DNA from: Candidatus Hydrogenedentota bacterium
GTDB taxonomy: Bacteria; Hydrogenedentota; Hydrogenedentia; Hydrogenedentales; JAEUWI01
Assembly (NCBI GenBank): GCA_019637335.1
Contig: JAHBVV010000015.1
Span: 89,549-153,548 of the forward strand
Reading direction: 5' to 3'
DNA: 64,000 nt
The notes beneath the pieces were generated by a model. The model was not told where the DNA came from. It was given only the letters and a program-made list of their open reading frames with translations, and made no database searches. Positions within the stretch are counted from its first letter, which is position 1. Each line of letters begins with the position of its first letter. Shown here in pieces: positions 18,507 to 26,400 of this stretch. Made by a program: the position numbers and the translations under genes.

Positions 18507-19103
18507 ATGTCAGTTCGTGAGAGTGACGATCCAGAACTTCATGCCCGGATTCAAGAGCAGAACCTTCTTCGCCAATATGACCTCCTCACCAATTGTATGG
18601 AGATTGGTTTTGCCAAGGGAATAGAGGCCTTTGACAAGTATACCCTGTGGGCGCTGAATGGTGTTGCGGTTGCAAACATTGCCCAGTTTGGCGGCCGCTA
18701 CCGGGAACAGCCAATTTACGTTGCCAATCACATTCCTCCCCATTTTGAAAAAGTGCCCCACCTGATGGATCAATGCCTGTCAATGGTCCATGAGAACTGG
18801 ACGATCATTAATCATCCAACATACCTAGCAGCATATGTACTTTGGCGCATGAACTGGATACATCCTTTCATTGAAGGTAATGGCCGAACTGCACGGGCGG
18901 CTTGCTATTATCTCCTTTGCATGAAGCACGGAAGGCTTCTTCCGGGGCAAAAGATTGTTCCCGAGCGAATTCGGGATAATCGCCAACCGTATTACGAAGC
19001 GCTACGGGCCGCGGATGTCAAGTGGAGTGAAGGCCAGCTTGACGTTTCGGCACTTGCTGAATACCTCGAAGAATTGCTTGAGGCGCAATTGATTGATGAT
19101 TAG
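18507..19103 (+). CDS. Fic family protein
   Basis: A 198-residue Fic-domain protein. The ATG at 18507 follows GAGAGAGGGG. The catalytic motif is HPFIEGNGRTAR at residues 119-130 (consensus HPFx[DE]GNGRxxR), with the helix 'YLAAYVLWRMNWI' before it. Fic proteins usually transfer AMP to a hydroxyl side chain of a target protein. An inhibitory [ST]xxxE[GN] helix is not evident at either end. The nearest match, TNCMEI at 28-33, lacks the final Gly or Asn. Restraint would therefore have to come from elsewhere, perhaps from the small protein encoded just upstream. It is unrelated in architecture to the Fic-MerR fusion at 8837. The target is unknown. Confidence 0.85.
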   Translation: MSVRESDDPELHARIQEQNLLRQYDLLTNCMEIGFAKGIEAFDKYTLWALNGVAVANIAQFGGRYREQPIYVANHIPPHFEKVPHLMDQCLSMVHENWTIINHPTYLAAYVLWRMNWIHPFIEGNGRTARAACYYLLCMKHGRLLPGQKIVPERIRDNRQPYYEALRAADVKWSEGQLDVSALAEYLEELLEAQLIDD

Positions 19104-19287
19104 TTAGAGCGGTTGATCGAAATCTCCATATCGGCGAAGCGCAACGCTGCTACGCCATTGCATAAAGTTCCGATTTCAATCGGATCAAACGCTATACGTG
19201 ACCTGATAGTACGTACCAATCGCTGTTCGTTCTGCCTCAATTCACCGGGAAAGTCTCCAAATCATCATTTGTAGAGGAGTAATGTCG

Positions 19288-20799
19288 ATGCGTCTCGTTG
19301 TGGCAATCTGTGCCTTGTATTGCCTTGCGCTCCCCGCCCTCGCCGATCCCCCCGCGCCCCTCTTCGCGGGCGTCGCCAGGTCGGACATCTCCCGCGCCGA
19401 AGAGGGGCTGCGCATCAACGATCCGGTCTACGCGAAGGCCCTGGTCCTCCAGCAGGCCGATGTGACCGTCGCCATTGTCGCGATGGACGTCACCGCCATC
19501 GGCGGAATCGGCGAAGTGACGGACGCCTTCCTGCCGGAGCTGCGCGCGCGCATCGAGGCGGAGCTGGGCATCCCGCCGCTCCACGTGCTGGTCAACGCCT
19601 CCCACAACCACCCCCCGCACAATTTCCTGTGCTCCCACGAGGAGCAGGTCGCCCGCGCGTTCGACGCGGTCAAGCGGGCGCACGGCGCCATGGAGCCCGT
19701 CACGGCGGGCGCGGGCGCGGGCCACGAGGACCGCATCTCGATGAACCGCACGTTGCGCCTGAAGGACGGCACGGGCTGGACCATCCGCCACAGCAACCCC
19801 TCCCCGCCGGATGAGGTCGTCGAGAGCGTGGGGCCGATCGACCCGGAAATCGGCGTGCTCCGGCTGGACCGACAGGACAGCTCCCCGCTGGCCGTGCTCT
19901 ACAACTTCGCGTGCCACCCCTACGTCACCGTCCCCGAGGGCGGCGTCACCTCCGACTACCCCGGCTTCGCCTCGGAGGTCATCGAGGACAACCTGCCGGG
20001 CGCCATGGCGATCTTTATCCAGGGCGCGGGCGGCGACATCACCCCGATCCTCTACAAGGACGTCAACCGCGCGCGCGACTCGGCGCCGGAGGGGCGCATC
20101 CTCGGCCTGTCCACGCTGAAGGCCGCCCGCGCCATCGCCACCAGCCCCGCGGAGCTGCGGGTGATCAATGAACCGCTGCGCCTGCCCCGAAAGGACGACT
20201 TCGACGCGCGCGTGGCCGAACTGGAGGCGGATCAGGCCCGGCTTCTCGCCTCGCTTCGCGGCACGAGCCTGAACCTGAAGACCTTTGTGCCGCTGTATAT
20301 CAAGCACCTGATGGACCCGGAGCAGCCGCTGGACTACAAGTACCGCTACCTCCAGTCGGAATCCATCGGCGCCGATGAGTTCACCCTGATCGACCAGCAG
20401 AACCGCGCGCACCTGGACAAGTACATCCGAAACATCCGCGCCATGGAGCAGCTCGCACGCATTCAGGACAAGATCGCCACCCTCCGGCGCCACCAGAAGA
20501 TCAACGCCGACTCCGGCGAGGAAACCGTCGCGACGGAGGTCATGGGCGTTCGGATCGGGGATTTTGTGCTGGTGTCCTCGCCGACCGAAATGCTCACGGC
20601 CGTCGGCCTCAACGTGAAGAACGCCTCCCCCTTTGACCATACCTTCATCGCCGCCTACTCCAACGGCTACATCCACTACGGCCCCCCCGCCTCGGAGTAC
20701 CCCATGGGCGGCTACGAAGTCGTCGAGTGCCTCCTGGCGCCCGACTGGCAGGCGCTCTACGAGGAAAAGGCGGCCAACGTCCTGAAGGCGCTGGAGTAA
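19288..20799 (+). CDS. Neutral/alkaline ceramidase-like secreted hydrolase
   Basis: GAGGAG at 19274-19279 lies 8 nt before the ATG at 19288 and only 2 nt before that at 19282, so 19288 is preferred, giving 503 residues. MRLVVAICALYCLALPALA is a signal peptide. The mature start 'FAGVARSDIS' is typical of the neutral/alkaline non-lysosomal ceramidase family. 'VNASHNHPPHN' and 'YNFACHPYV' supply probable zinc ligands, and 'FIQGAGGDITPI' is another family block. Studied ceramidases hydrolyse the amide of N-acyl-sphingosine. Short members like this are frequent in Planctomycete-type genomes and may act on other amides, so the substrate is open. corA begins 4 bp after its stop. Confidence 0.8.
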   Translation: MRLVVAICALYCLALPALADPPAPLFAGVARSDISRAEEGLRINDPVYAKALVLQQADVTVAIVAMDVTAIGGIGEVTDAFLPELRARIEAELGIPPLHVLVNASHNHPPHNFLCSHEEQVARAFDAVKRAHGAMEPVTAGAGAGHEDRISMNRTLRLKDGTGWTIRHSNPSPPDEVVESVGPIDPEIGVLRLDRQDSSPLAVLYNFACHPYVTVPEGGVTSDYPGFASEVIEDNLPGAMAIFIQGAGGDITPILYKDVNRARDSAPEGRILGLSTLKAARAIATSPAELRVINEPLRLPRKDDFDARVAELEADQARLLASLRGTSLNLKTFVPLYIKHLMDPEQPLDYKYRYLQSESIGADEFTLIDQQNRAHLDKYIRNIRAMEQLARIQDKIATLRRHQKINADSGEETVATEVMGVRIGDFVLVSSPTEMLTAVGLNVKNASPFDHTFIAAYSNGYIHYGPPASEYPMGGYEVVECLLAPDWQALYEEKAANVLKALE

Positions 20800-20803
20800 C
20801 CCC

Positions 20804-21892
20804 ATGCGACGCAAACGCCGGCGGAAGACCCACCGCGAATCGCCCTTCGAAAACAAGGCCGGCCAATCCCCCGGCACCGCCATCTTCATCGGCGAGCGAA
20901 AACAGGATGAGACGCACCTCGAAGTGATGCGCTATTCGGCCGACCGCGTGGAGGAAATCCGGGACGCCACCCTGGCCGATTGCCGACCGCCGGACAATGG
21001 CGCCGACGTCGTCTGGGTCAATGTATTCGGCATCCACGACGTCGAACTCATCGGCGCGCTCGGCGATCGCTTCCAGATCCACCCGCTCACCCTCGAGGAC
21101 ATCGTCAACACCTCGCAGCGCCCGAAGACCGAAGAGTTCGACGACTACTTCTTCGTCGTGCTGAAGATGCTCAACTACATCCCGGATCACCGCGATATCG
21201 AAATCGAGACCATGAGCCTCATCCTCGGCCGCAATTTCGTGCTCTCCTTCCAGGAACGCCAGGGCGATGACTTCGAGCCCGCCCGCGAGCGGATACGCAC
21301 CGGAAAGGGCCGCATCCGCCGGATGGCCGCGGACTACCTGGCCTACGCCCTCATGGACGCCGTGGTCGACGGATACTTCGTGGCGCTGGAGCAAATCGGC
21401 GACCACATCGAGATCATCGAAGACGAAATCGTCACCGCGCCCGCCCCTAGACACATGCAGGAAATTCACCGCCTCAAGCGCGAAATCCTCTTCATTCGCA
21501 AGTCCGTCTGGCCGCTCCGCGAAGAGGTCTCTTCGCTTTTGAAGACGGATTCCCCCCTCATCCGGAACGAAACCCGCGTCTACCTGCGCGACGTCTACGA
21601 CCACACCATCCGCGTGATCGACATGGTCGAGACCTGCCGCGACATCCTCAGCAGCATGCACGACACCTACCTCACCAGCGTGAGCAACCGGATGAACGAG
21701 GTCATGAAGGTGCTCACCATCATCGCCACCATCTTCATTCCGCTCACGTTTGTCGTGGGCGTCTACGGCATGAACTTCCAGCACATGCCCGAGCTCGCCT
21801 GGCGCTGGGGCTATTTCGGCGTCTGGAGCTTCATGCTCGCGCTATCCGCCGGCATGATCCTCTACTTCCGCAAACGCGGCTGGCTGGGATGA
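20804..21892 (+). CDS. corA: CorA family magnesium/cobalt transporter
   Basis: A 362-residue inner-membrane transporter. A basic N-terminus (MRRKRRRKTHRES) leads into the cytoplasmic domain, which holds 'ALGDRFQIHPLTLEDIVNTSQRPK', a hallmark of CorA. A long helix rich in charged residues (~200-300) leads to two C-terminal membrane segments, 'VLTIIATIFIPLTFVVGVYG' and 'FGVWSFMLALSAGMILYF'. The selectivity motif appears as YGMNF between them. CorA pentamers import Mg2+, and often Co2+ or Ni2+, down the membrane potential. The gene starts 4 bp after the ceramidase-like gene, suggesting co-transcription without an obvious functional link. Confidence 0.95.
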   Translation: MRRKRRRKTHRESPFENKAGQSPGTAIFIGERKQDETHLEVMRYSADRVEEIRDATLADCRPPDNGADVVWVNVFGIHDVELIGALGDRFQIHPLTLEDIVNTSQRPKTEEFDDYFFVVLKMLNYIPDHRDIEIETMSLILGRNFVLSFQERQGDDFEPARERIRTGKGRIRRMAADYLAYALMDAVVDGYFVALEQIGDHIEIIEDEIVTAPAPRHMQEIHRLKREILFIRKSVWPLREEVSSLLKTDSPLIRNETRVYLRDVYDHTIRVIDMVETCRDILSSMHDTYLTSVSNRMNEVMKVLTIIATIFIPLTFVVGVYGMNFQHMPELAWRWGYFGVWSFMLALSAGMILYFRKRGWLG

Positions 21893-21902
21893 CTTTGAGG
21901 GA

Positions 21903-21922
21903 CTCAGACATTCCTGTCTGAG
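21903..21922. repeat. Short perfect palindrome downstream of corA
   Basis: CTCAGACA-TTCC-TGTCTGAG, an 8-bp stem with a 4-nt loop. No T run follows on either strand, so it is not a standard intrinsic terminator, although it lies between convergent genes. A palindrome of similar shape occurs at 51691. Both look like dispersed elements. Confidence 0.6.
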
Positions 21923-22027
21923 AAAAATCAAGGCTGCAGACGCTCCGGGCGAACCCATCCCGTCGAAGCAGGCACACGCGATGCGCACCCTCCCGATCCG
22001 CCATTCCGCCGAATGTCCAACGCGGCT

Positions 22028-22888
22028 TCAGTCCGCCAGCGGCCGCACCCACACATTCCGGAAATTCACCGGATTCCCGTGATCCTGAAACTGGATCGGG
22101 CCCGTATCGCCATGGGGCACGTACTCGCTGATGGAGCTGCCGCCCTCCCAGCCCGTGCCGCCCGTCAGCTCCACGTGATCGTGGACCAGCACGCCGTTGT
22201 GCAGCACCGTAAACGTCGCCCGCTTCACCACCTTGTCCCCCTCGAAGATCGGACGGTGAAAAATAATGTCGTAGCTCTGCCACTCGCCCGGCTTGCGGCA
22301 CGCGTTCACCAGCGGGATGTGCCGCCCGTACAGCGCCGCGCACTGCCCGTCCGGGTACGTCGTGTTGTTGTACGAATCCAGCACCTGGATCTCGTACTGG
22401 CCCATCAGAAACACGCCGCTGTTCCCCCGGCCCTGTCCATCGCCCTCCACCTGCGCCGGCGTCTGAAACTCCACGTGCAGCTGCACCGAACCAAATTCCT
22501 GCTTCGACTGGATGTAGCCCGAGCCTTCCGTCGGCTGCATCGCCCCATCCTTCAGGATCCACTTCGTCGGCGTCCCATCCGTCGCCGTCCAGTTGTCCAG
22601 GCTCGTCCCGTCAAACAGCACGATCGCGTCCGAAGGAGCCGCGGCAATGAAATCGCCCGCGGGCGCCGGCCCCGGATCCACCACCTTCGGCTGCGGCACA
22701 ATCGCGGGATCGTCCTCGTGCACCATGATCCCGTCGATCGTCATGTACTTCACCTCCTTCAGCTCGCCCTGGTCGTTCACCTCCATCTTCGTCCAGCGTT
22801 TTACTTCCGGTTTGTCGAAATCGGCGTGGGCGGCGAAGGCGCTCATCAGTACGGCGCCACAGGCGGCAAAAACAACGGGCTTACGCAT
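22028..22888 (-). CDS. DUF1080 (3-keto-disaccharide hydrolase-type) secreted protein
   Basis: A 286-residue exported protein; the ATG at 22888 begins MRKPVVFAACGAVLMSAFAA, a signal peptide ending at AHADF. A GGGAG lies upstream. After a 65-residue linker the DUF1080 domain starts at 'IVLFDGTSLDNWTATDG', then 'FGSVQLHVEFQTPA', 'GRGNSGVFLMGQYEIQVLDS' and 'GPIQFQDHGNPVNFRNVWVRPL'. The fold is a concanavalin-like jelly roll. Some members hydrolyse 3-keto-disaccharides or bind carbohydrate; the activity of this one is not shown by sequence. Such genes are widespread in Planctomycete-like genomes and fit the surrounding catabolic genes. Confidence 0.88.
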   Translation of the reverse strand: MRKPVVFAACGAVLMSAFAAHADFDKPEVKRWTKMEVNDQGELKEVKYMTIDGIMVHEDDPAIVPQPKVVDPGPAPAGDFIAAAPSDAIVLFDGTSLDNWTATDGTPTKWILKDGAMQPTEGSGYIQSKQEFGSVQLHVEFQTPAQVEGDGQGRGNSGVFLMGQYEIQVLDSYNNTTYPDGQCAALYGRHIPLVNACRKPGEWQSYDIIFHRPIFEGDKVVKRATFTVLHNGVLVHDHVELTGGTGWEGGSSISEYVPHGDTGPIQFQDHGNPVNFRNVWVRPLAD

Positions 22889-23264
22889 AATCTCAGGATC
22901 TCCCTGGTTGGCAATCGACTTCTGGGAATGCTCCGCTAACCTTAATACACGCGCGCACTAGAGCGCAACAGGGGGAGTGCATCGGGCTGGCAAAGACGCC
23001 AAACGCTGGAACCAAGGCGCCAAACCAGCCCGAGGCTGTGCCCGAAAAAGCTGCTCCGTAATTTCAAAAGGAGCCACGGGCGCCACGTTCAAGCTCCGCG
23101 GCTCCGCCGCGAAGGCTTGAGCGTGCGAGACTCCAGTAGAGCCCCAACAGTCAGGGGCAGTGTTTCATCCTTAACGGGTGACGCAACGCGTCATGAAAGA
23201 CTGCGCTGAAAAACTAGGGACCCCACCCATATTGGCCAGACAGGCCTCCACCGCTCATTGACAG
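22889..23264. other. Intergenic region between DUF1080 gene and Rhs tip
   Basis: No gene seen in 376 bp. An imperfect hairpin lies at 23089-23120. The Rhs-coding frame begins abruptly after an in-frame TGA at 23259, as expected where a larger rhs gene has lost its upstream part. Confidence 0.5.
23089..23120. repeat. Two-tier inverted repeat
   Basis: Outer arms TCAAGC (23089-23094) and GCTTGA (23115-23120); inner arms CGCGGC (23097-23102) and GCCGCG (23106-23111) around a TCC loop. It is the only strong secondary structure before the Rhs fragment. Its role is unknown. Confidence 0.45.
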
Positions 23265-24863
23265 TTGAAATCCGTTCATCTGGCCTCGGGCGCCTCCTTG
23301 AGCTCGATGAACGATCTGCCCCAGGGCGGCACGCTGACCCAGGTCCTCAGCGCGGACACGGCCCTCACCAACGCGAGCACGGACATCGGCTTCGGCGTGG
23401 GCGAAAGGGCGGACTACCTCTTCGACGATGTCCGCTTCTTCGACCCCACGGCCACCGGCGAGCAATCCACCATCGGCCGGCGCTACGCCTACGACGCCCG
23501 GGGCCGCCGCGTGGCGGAGACCACCTTCGAGGACGGCGTCGCGGAGACCACCTACTTCGTCTACGACGGCCACCGCGTCATCGAGGAGCTCGACGGCGAC
23601 GGCAACGTCACCGCGAGCTACGTCTACGGCCAATACATCGACGAAGTCCTGCAGATGCGCCGCGACACCGACCCCGGCGCGGCGGGGATGGAGGACCACT
23701 ACTACCTCCACGACGACCTCTTCAACGTCGTCGGCCTGACCGACGCGTCGGGCGCGCTCCGGGAGCGCTACGAATACGCCGACTACGGCATGCCCGCCGT
23801 CTACGACGCCGCCAACAACCCCCTCGCCGCCTCGGCCTTCCAGAACGCCTACCTCTTCAACGGCCGCCGCTTCGACGCCGGCACCGGCCTCTACTACTAC
23901 CGCACCCGCTACATGGACCCGGACCTCGGCCGCTTCATCTCCCGCGACACCATCGGGCTCTGGGGGGATGCGAACAACCTGGGAAACCCCTATTCCTACG
24001 TGGGGAATAACCCCTGGTCGCGCCTGGATCCGTTTGGGGAACAAGAGTTTCATCAGTCATTCGGCGAGACCGCGCGCGCAGTCTTCGGCTTTTTCGGCGA
24101 CGCTCATGAAACGGCAGTTGCGGGGCCGCTGAGGGAGGTTCACACCAGTCCGGGACCAATCGCGGCCGCGTTTTACAACGAAATCCTGATGGTAGAGCCG
24201 TATGGCGACCTTGACCTCTACACGCAGGGAAACAATGCTGCCTATGCGGGAACACAAATTGTCCTCGTCGTATCCCCAACAAAAGTCTTCAAGGTCATCA
24301 AAGGGACGGCAAGAGCAATAGCAGGAGCTACCCGGGGGATTCGTGGCACGCGAACCGTTGTCATGATGGTGGATGGTGCCGATGAGGCAGCCAATCTGGC
24401 TCGACAGTTGGCAGGTAGTAGCGATGAAATATATGTTACCCTGAACAACGGGAATGTGATTGGCGATATCTCCAGGATCTCCAAGCCGAAGCACGCGCCC
24501 GTCATAGATAAGTGGGTAAAGAAAGGTGGCAAGGTTAGGCAGCATGCCGACGGAACTGTTGAATACATAGATGGCTATGGAAACTCTGTCCTCTACAGAA
24601 ATGGGTATCCTGATTTCAAGGCTTCCGGTCATGTAACTGAGGAAGTCAAAATTACGGATATGCAAGGGGATTACACTACAGACTTTGCAAAGGCAAACGC
24701 GCAGTCGGGAAAACCGCTGGAACCGTGGGAGACTTGGCATCACCATGAAGACATGACGACTATGCAAAGAATGTCGGCTAGTGTAAATGCTAGATTTACA
24801 CACTCGGGTGGAGCATCTAAAGCCAGAATAGAGCGTATAAATAATGCACTACGGGATAAGTAA
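23265..24863 (+). CDS. 5'-truncated Rhs protein carrying a C-terminal WHH-family nuclease toxin
   Basis: About 532 residues. The start is uncertain: an in-frame TGA at 23259 bounds it, TTG 23265 is the first possible start and ATG 23310 another. The normal long N-terminal part and any secretion domain are missing. RHS/YD repeats follow ('YAYDARGRRVAETTFEDG', 'YVYGQYIDEVLQMRRD', 'YYLHDDLFNVVGLTD'), then the core end 'GLYYYRTRYMDPDLGRFISRD' and 'NPWSRLDPFG' (to about residue 257). After DPFG, base composition drops and a variable domain begins. Its end has WHHHEDMTTMQRM (W491, H492-494) and 'FTHSGGASKA', matching the WHH branch of HNH/EndoVII nucleases. It probably cleaves DNA in competitors. 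The next gene is the matching immunity candidate. Confidence 0.8.
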   Translation: MKSVHLASGASLSSMNDLPQGGTLTQVLSADTALTNASTDIGFGVGERADYLFDDVRFFDPTATGEQSTIGRRYAYDARGRRVAETTFEDGVAETTYFVYDGHRVIEELDGDGNVTASYVYGQYIDEVLQMRRDTDPGAAGMEDHYYLHDDLFNVVGLTDASGALRERYEYADYGMPAVYDAANNPLAASAFQNAYLFNGRRFDAGTGLYYYRTRYMDPDLGRFISRDTIGLWGDANNLGNPYSYVGNNPWSRLDPFGEQEFHQSFGETARAVFGFFGDAHETAVAGPLREVHTSPGPIAAAFYNEILMVEPYGDLDLYTQGNNAAYAGTQIVLVVSPTKVFKVIKGTARAIAGATRGIRGTRTVVMMVDGADEAANLARQLAGSSDEIYVTLNNGNVIGDISRISKPKHAPVIDKWVKKGGKVRQHADGTVEYIDGYGNSVLYRNGYPDFKASGHVTEEVKITDMQGDYTTDFAKANAQSGKPLEPWETWHHHEDMTTMQRMSASVNARFTHSGGASKARIERINNALRDK

Positions 24864-24883
24864 TATTACGAAAGAAACGTCGA

Positions 24884-25354
24884 GTGAGATTTGCTAAACT
24901 GCATGGCATGCATCAAGAAGTCCTTCCGCCGGCATTGGATGCAGATATCGCCAAACTTGAGTCGGACATTGGTTTCCCATTACCCGCCGATTATAAGGCC
25001 TTCTTAAGGGACATGAACGGAGCTCAGGCACTTGATCGCTGTTTCTACGTTCGAGGCCTAAAGCAAGACATTGCATTGCATATTCTTCTTGGAGTACATC
25101 CGGGGCGCAATTGGGCTGATCTCTTTTCTTCGTGGGATGAATTCAACGAAGATCTTCCAGAGAACGCACTCATTATTGGCCTCGACCCCGGCGCAAACTT
25201 TCTTGTCCTATTACTAGATGGGAACGCAGACGGGGTGTACTACTGGGATCACAAGCACTTCTTTCCTCAATCCTCTGATCTGCAGAACATGTACTTCGTT
25301 TCCGAATCATTTTCATTCTTTATAGATGAGCTAAAGCCACTTCTGAAAATGTAA
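24884..25354 (+). CDS. SMI1/KNR4 (SUKH) family immunity protein
   Basis: 156 residues from a GTG at 24884, 20 bp after the toxin stop; ATGs at about 24902-24908 are alternatives. It has the SUKH layout: 'LDADIAKLESDIGFPLPADYKAFLRDMNGA' near the start, central 'LLGVHPGRNWADLFSSW', 'ALIIGLDPGANFLVLLLDGNADGVYYWDHK', and C-terminal 'FVSESFSFFIDELKPLLK'. SUKH proteins are the commonest immunity family beside polymorphic toxins, especially nucleases. They neutralise the cognate toxin in the cytoplasm by direct binding. The gene shares the lower GC of the toxin domain, supporting transfer as one cassette. Confidence 0.88.
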   Translation: MRFAKLHGMHQEVLPPALDADIAKLESDIGFPLPADYKAFLRDMNGAQALDRCFYVRGLKQDIALHILLGVHPGRNWADLFSSWDEFNEDLPENALIIGLDPGANFLVLLLDGNADGVYYWDHKHFFPQSSDLQNMYFVSESFSFFIDELKPLLKM

Positions 25355-25439
25355 GGCTGATTGTACCGGTCTCGCAATCACCTGAACCCACGCTCTATCT
25401 CAGGTTAGGCAAAAACTTACACATTCCGACAGCGAGACC

Positions 25440-26389
25440 TACACGCTGGAGCCGGCGGGCAACCGCACGGCCACTTCGGCGGGCGCATTGTCCGGGGCAA
25501 CGTCCCCCAGGATCTGGAGACCTTCAGCTTCTCCTACCAGTCCCTCCTGGATGTGGAGGACCTGGACGGGGACCCGGATACAGAGGACGAGTACGGGCCG
25601 GAGTACTATGGGCTCGCGCTGATGAAGGTGTTCCAGCAGGCGCCCGTTCCGCCGGCGGAAGTGGGGGAGTACGAGTACGTGGCGCTGGTGGTGACGCCGA
25701 ACGCGATCAGCCTGCGCGAGTGGGACGCGGATGAGGTCACCGTGCTGGATACGGCGGGCGCGGTGAGCGAGGCGGGCGTCTGGTACGACATCGCCATCGC
25801 CATCGACGGCGCCACACTCACCGTCAGCCGGGGGCCCCGGGGCGGCACGCTGACCCAGGTCCTCAGCGCGGACACGACCCTCACCAACGCGAGCACGGAC
25901 ATCGGCTTCGGCGTGGGCGAAAAGGCGGACTACCTCTTCGACGATGTCCGTTTCTTCGACCCCACGGCCACCGGCGAGCAATCCACCATCGGCCGGCGCT
26001 ACGCCTACGACGCCCGGGGCCGCCGCGTGGCCGAGACCACCTTCGAGGACGGCGTCGCGGAGACCACCTACTTCGTCTACGACGGCCACCGCGTCATCGA
26101 GGAGCTCGACGGCAATGGCAACGTCACCGCGAGCTACGTCTACGGCCAATACATCGACGAAGTCCTGCAGATGCGCCGCGACACCGACCCCGGCGCCGCG
26201 GGGATGGAGGACCACTACTACCTCCACGACGACCTCTTCAACGTCGTCGGCCTGGCCGACGCCTCGGGCGCGCTCCGCGAGCGCTACGAATACGCCGACT
26301 ACGGCGCGCCCACCATCTACACCGGCGACGGCACCGCCACGCGGACCGAATCCGCCTACGGCAACCCCTTCCTCTTACAGAAAGCCTGT
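25440..26389 (+). pseudogene. Silent Rhs remnant, nearly identical to the upstream Rhs core
   Basis: A fragment without start, secretion domain or C-terminal tip. Its left end reads 'YTLEPAGNRTATS' in one frame, and from about 25470 sense continues in another frame ('FGGRIVRGNVPQDLETFSF'), so it is frameshifted or chimeric. It encodes a beta-rich stretch ('WYDIAIAIDGATLTVSRGP'), then RHS repeats. Positions 25835-26305 match 23319-23789 with about a dozen mismatches and no indels. It stops making Rhs sense after 'ESAYGNPFLLQ' (about 26380), before the 'GLYYY' core end, where recQ sequence begins. It could recombine with the intact tip but cannot act alone. Confidence 0.8.
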
Positions 26390-26400
26390 ACCCGACCCCC

